Assembly: GCF_014336955.1 (NCBI RefSeq)
Contig: NZ_QRAI01000004.1
Coordinates: 1 to 64,000 of the forward strand
Source: Saccharophagus sp. K07
GTDB taxonomy: Bacteria; Pseudomonadota; Gammaproteobacteria; Pseudomonadales; Cellvibrionaceae
Direction of reading: 5' to 3'
Length of the DNA: 64,000 nucleotides
Shown here: positions 62,866 through 64,000 of the stretch, in pieces
Layout: every line of letters begins with the position of its first letter
Numbering within the stretch: position 1 is the stretch's first letter
The notes under the pieces: generated by a model
What the model was told of the DNA's origin: nothing
What the model saw: the letters and a program-made list of their open reading frames with translations, nothing else
The model's database searches: none
Position numbers and translations under genes: made by a program

Positions 62866-63393
62866 TCAAGGTTTAACTGAGCGCACCATACGCACGGCAA
62901 AGAGATTTTCCCGGCTGGTACTGACGTGGTCGCCGTTGATGAAGTTGACGCCCCAAGCTGAGTAAGGGTTGAAGTTATTGGGCGATGAGGTCCAGTAACC
63001 TTTGGCCTCGGTGGCAGGGAATAGACTGAGATCAATGGCTGGGTCGAAGCAGGCTGCCTCCACGATCGAAGCCAGTTCCTTGCGATTGGGCAGGCGCCAG
63101 TCGCTATAACCTGCAAAAGACTTGGCTGCTGCTGCAGCTTTTATAGCGTCGGGCCAGGTGAACTCCGCCGCTTTGCTTTCGTCCCGCACGCAATTGCCGT
63201 TTTGCCATTGGTAGCCGAGGGAGCAGCGCATCCACATAAGACCGGTTTTGGTATCCACGGCGACGCCGTTGTCTTCTGCAATCACAGCGCTCGAATCAAA
63301 GGTCCGGCGCAACAGCGTATTGCACTCAGCGGCGGCGCTCAGCGCAGCGAAAGTCAGGGCGCAGGCTGTCAGGGTTCGCATCAGGCTTTTCAT
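62866..63393 (-). CDS. DUF1566 (Lcl-type) exported protein
   Basis: 175 residues, AGAGGAGG ribosome site. Signal peptide (LTACALTFAALSAAAECN), then one DUF1566 domain: VAVDTKTGLMWMRCSLGYQW, FAGYSDWRLPNRKELASIVE, YWTSSPNNF. DUF1566/Lcl domains occur on surface or secreted proteins, including a Legionella adhesin. Four-base overlap with the gene upstream and a 50-base gap to the giant kinase suggest one operon, so it may be part of a signal-input set. Confidence 0.88.
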   Translation of the reverse strand: MKSLMRTLTACALTFAALSAAAECNTLLRRTFDSSAVIAEDNGVAVDTKTGLMWMRCSLGYQWQNGNCVRDESKAAEFTWPDAIKAAAAAKSFAGYSDWRLPNRKELASIVEAACFDPAIDLSLFPATEAKGYWTSSPNNFNPYSAWGVNFINGDHVSTSRENLFAVRMVRSVKP

Positions 63394-64000
63394 TGTTGAC
63401 CTCCTCTTACCAAACGCACGTGAGACGCATCGCCTTTATTGGTGAAGCTCGCACTGCCATCACTGAAATAGATGTACCACGCGCGCGACGGGTCGCGTGC
63501 CAGTGACTGGTTGGTGAAGAAGCGCGGTTCCTTGACGTCCGGGAAGTAGGCTGTGTCCACGGCGGGAAGCGCGTTGGACATAACCACGATGGAGGATAAC
63601 TCGGCCACTGAGGGCAGACGCCAGTCGGAGAAGCCGCACAAGGAATTCTGGTTGACCCAGTTGACGAAGCTCTGGGTGTCGCAGCTGTCGGTGCCGCAGG
63701 TGCCGCTGCTGCTCTGGTCCGGGAAAGCGCCGTTGTATTCATCGCCGTCCAGCACCCAGCGGTAGGTGTGTCCGGTATAGCGGGGATGACTGGGATCGCT
63801 TTCTTTGATCTCCCAAATCAGGCCGGTGACGTTATCGCGCACACAGGACCAGCGAGTGCCTTCCGCCTCTGTGCCAGCGGGATCCCAGCTACCATCCTGA
63901 ATGGCGAGTGGCGCGCCGGTGCTGTCCAGTTTAGTCCAGTCGAAGCCGGCCACGCCGCCACCGGTTTTGCTCAAGGTGCCTTGCGCGGCGGCCAGGTCTC
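63390..64000 (-). CDS. DUF1566 protein, partial at the window edge
   Basis: The frame is open to the end of the window (DLAAAQGTLSKTGGGVAGFD at the edge), so the N-terminus is missing. About 200 residues with a DUF1566 domain: CVRDNVTGLIWEIKESDP, LCGFSDWRLPSVAELSSIVV, FFTNQSLARDPSRAWYIYFS, and four or more cysteines (CGTDSCDTQ). Ends HVRLVRGGQQ, overlapping the next DUF1566 gene by four bases. Confidence 0.85.
   Translation of the reverse strand, partial: DLAAAQGTLSKTGGGVAGFDWTKLDSTGAPLAIQDGSWDPAGTEAEGTRWSCVRDNVTGLIWEIKESDPSHPRYTGHTYRWVLDGDEYNGAFPDQSSSGTCGTDSCDTQSFVNWVNQNSLCGFSDWRLPSVAELSSIVVMSNALPAVDTAYFPDVKEPRFFTNQSLARDPSRAWYIYFSDGSASFTNKGDASHVRLVRGGQQ

Overview
The window joins two stretches of DNA that do not look like one genome. 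Bases 1 to about 12,692 are very G+C-rich (about two thirds by eye) and hold a run of large secreted or outer-membrane proteins with DUF11 repeats, in a style familiar from Xanthomonadaceae, closed by an ISL3-family insertion sequence. From 12,693 onward the base composition falls to roughly half G+C and the genes look like a Cellvibrionaceae-type gammaproteobacterium (Cellvibrio/Saccharophagus-like): a Sde182-type cellulose-binding protein, a CdrA-like two-partner adhesin, a giant propeller hybrid kinase and meso-diaminopimelate dehydrogenase. The change falls exactly at the right end of the IS, and the 8 bases flanking its two ends do not match. The junction is therefore either a recombination between two IS copies or an assembly chimera. 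The taxonomic reading is inference from protein types and composition.

Layout. 1-11.5 kb: a 5'-partial DUF11/OmpA protein, a 1,250-residue barrel-type outer-membrane protein and two paralogous secreted DUF11 proteins, ended by a strong terminator. 11.5-12.7 kb: the IS, whose transposase seems to carry an internal deletion. 12.7-13.4 kb: a hipBA-type module whose hipA is cut after about 60 codons by the IS, with four operator-like repeats upstream. 13.4-28.6 kb: a response-regulator diguanylate cyclase divergent from a four-gene operon (TpsB transporter, 3,100-residue TpsA adhesin with a C-terminal cysteine pair, YfiR-family protein, hybrid histidine kinase). This looks like a self-contained c-di-GMP/adhesion unit. 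28.7-30.8 kb: cytochrome c5-type protein and M32 carboxypeptidase.

30.8-33.2 kb and 44.1-45.5 kb: three copies of an unrecognised module. Each pairs a LysM-linker-hydrophobic-tail protein with a small two-helix membrane protein that overlaps its 3' end. One copy is an orphan 3' cassette, and the other two carry frameshifts at different places. The pattern is that of polymorphic toxin/immunity cassettes and is the best candidate here for an undescribed system. 33.4-43.8 kb: ordinary chromosomal genes (ddh, nucleotidyltransferase, GFA, Sde182 protein, GNAT, MarR/oxidoreductase pair, J-domain membrane protein, RDD protein). 46.3-49.0 kb: a pchC-pchX-pchF cluster for 4-alkylphenol oxidation, with pchF frameshifted. 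49.1-57.1 kb: VOC protein, purine-type permease, DUF2200, a Tse2/Tsi2-like toxin-immunity pair, hemH, LysE transporter and msrPQ. 57.1-64 kb: a small zinc-deaminase-like protein and an operon of two DUF1566 proteins followed by a 1,689-residue hybrid kinase with a degenerate GGDEF domain.

No tRNA, rRNA or CRISPR array was seen. Several indels between 31 and 48.5 kb break otherwise well-conserved genes; either local gene decay or consensus sequence errors could explain them.
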